Assembly: GCA_020832365.1 (NCBI GenBank) | Contig: JAFIEX010000004.1 | Location: forward strand, 1-51,146 | Source of the DNA: Crocinitomicaceae bacterium | GTDB taxonomy: Bacteria > Bacteroidota > Bacteroidia > Flavobacteriales_D > Crocinitomicaceae | Direction: 5' to 3' | Length of the DNA stretch: 51,146 nucleotides | Part shown: positions 50,530-51,146 of the stretch, one piece after another | How positions within the stretch are numbered: the stretch's first letter is position 1 | How the letters are laid out: every line of letters begins with the position of its first letter | Notes under the pieces: generated by a model | What the model was told of the DNA's origin: nothing | Database searches by the model: none | The model's input: the letters and a program-made list of their open reading frames with translations, nothing else | Program-made: the position numbers and the translations under genes

Positions 50530-51146
50530 ATGAAATTTATATTTTATCCTTTTGCGGTTGCTCTGTTAATTTTATCAAGTTGCGGAGAGGAAAACTCTTA
50601 TTCTCCGATTCAAGGTGAGGACACAGAAATCACATGGGATAAAGAAACGATTGCTGAAGCGAAGCAATTAATGGAAAACAAGTGCTACGTTTGCCACAGC
50701 CCAAAGGTAAAGGAAGAATTACTCATTGCACCACCCATGATTGCAATTAAAGAAGCTTACATGACTAGCGATGAAGAAGAATTTATTGCAAGCATGAGAA
50801 AATGGTTGTTACATCCATCTAAAGAAATTAGTAAAATGCCAGACGCTATTGAAAAATTCGGTATGATGCCTTCACAACAGTACAGCGAAAATACAATAGT
50901 TTTGATTTCAAAATATTTATTTCGAGAGGAAATCGCAACACCTGATTGGTGGCAAGGAAATAACATAACATCTGAAAACACAGAAGATGATGACGTTAAG
51001 TTGAATCAACTAACTCCCTTAGAAAAGGGTGCCTACTATGCCGCACAGACCAAACAATTATTGGGGCAAAATTTAATGGGAAAAATTCAAAAAGAAGGAG
51101 TTGAAAACGCACTAATCTTCTGTAATGAAAATGCTATTCCGTTAAC
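50530..51146 (+). CDS. c-type cytochrome lipoprotein with DUF3365-like region (partial, cut by window edge)
   Basis: At least 205 codons. Lipoprotein signal LLILSSC, then a class I haem site CYVCHSP (C-x-x-C-H) at about residue 52 with later methionines that could be the sixth ligand, and a helical segment (GAYYAAQTKQLLGQNLMGKI, ALIFCNENA) resembling the Tll0287/DUF3365 sensor-type domain. It would be a surface- or periplasm-facing electron carrier or haem sensor. The 3' end is outside the window. Confidence 0.82.
   Translation, partial: MKFIFYPFAVALLILSSCGEENSYSPIQGEDTEITWDKETIAEAKQLMENKCYVCHSPKVKEELLIAPPMIAIKEAYMTSDEEEFIASMRKWLLHPSKEISKMPDAIEKFGMMPSQQYSENTIVLISKYLFREEIATPDWWQGNNITSENTEDDDVKLNQLTPLEKGAYYAAQTKQLLGQNLMGKIQKEGVENALIFCNENAIPL

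Overview
The window looks like a chromosomal segment of an aerobic marine- or freshwater-type Bacteroidota, most likely a Flavobacteriales member. The evidence is low-GC DNA, promoters of the Bacteroidetes kind (TTG, about 20 nt, TAnnTTTG), a large secreted protein with a type IX secretion (T9SS) C-terminal sorting domain, and a cytochrome-oxidase assembly cluster in an order typical of that group. Several start codons were chosen downstream of the longest possible ORF, because the longer frames open with TTG or GTG and the inner ATG gives a clean signal peptide or family N-terminus.

Layout, left to right. 1-2.3 kb: the 5' part of a PAS-PAS histidine kinase (cut by the window edge), folP and an acyl-CoA thioesterase. 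2.4-7.7 kb (minus strand): a cytochrome c oxidase operon, ctaB - COX3 - COX3 - COX4 - SCO-like - SCO1 - DUF420, with translational coupling between the two SCO genes. 7.9-11.5 kb: a 1,189-aa T9SS cargo protein with FN3 and GEVED domains. 11.8-16.4 kb (plus): an SDR protein with altered catalytic residues, tatC, an MBL hydrolase and recQ. 16.4-23.5 kb (minus): M20 peptidase, class IV aminotransferase, rhomboid protease, NDH-2, DUF4301 protein and apbE. A probable small RNA (about 17.76-17.84 kb, plus) sits between the first two. 23.4-29.1 kb: a 1,899-aa secreted protein with about 20 TPR-like units, its 3' end overlapping apbE. 29.2-33.1 kb (plus): a DAO-type oxidoreductase, comB and a secreted PLD/thermonuclease/HhH fusion. 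33.1-37.6 kb (minus): bioB-bioF, rny, zapA and a ZapB-like coiled-coil gene. 37.9-39.6 kb: an M23 peptidase. After 45.7 kb: uvrC, a TIGR03032 protein, a lipoprotein, a phosphodiesterase, an unknown exported protein and a partial cytochrome c lipoprotein.

The most interesting region is a compact integrated element of about 5.9 kb (39.69-45.60 kb), inserted in the 3' end of a tRNA-Leu(GAG) gene and bounded by a 22-bp perfect direct repeat. It encodes a tyrosine recombinase, two overlapping small HTH proteins, a previously uncalled 54-aa protein, a superfamily-3-type helicase, a minimal family-A DNA polymerase-like protein (motifs A, B and C visible, no exonuclease) and a small protein with a DUF5681/terminase-small-subunit-like N-terminus. 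TGTGGGGAA repeats spaced exactly 11 bp occur inside both ends (three left, two right). The element also supplies the split tRNA gene with a new terminator in place of the one left at the far end. Together these suggest a self-replicating integrative element or a phage-satellite-like island that carries its own polymerase; that functional reading is inference.
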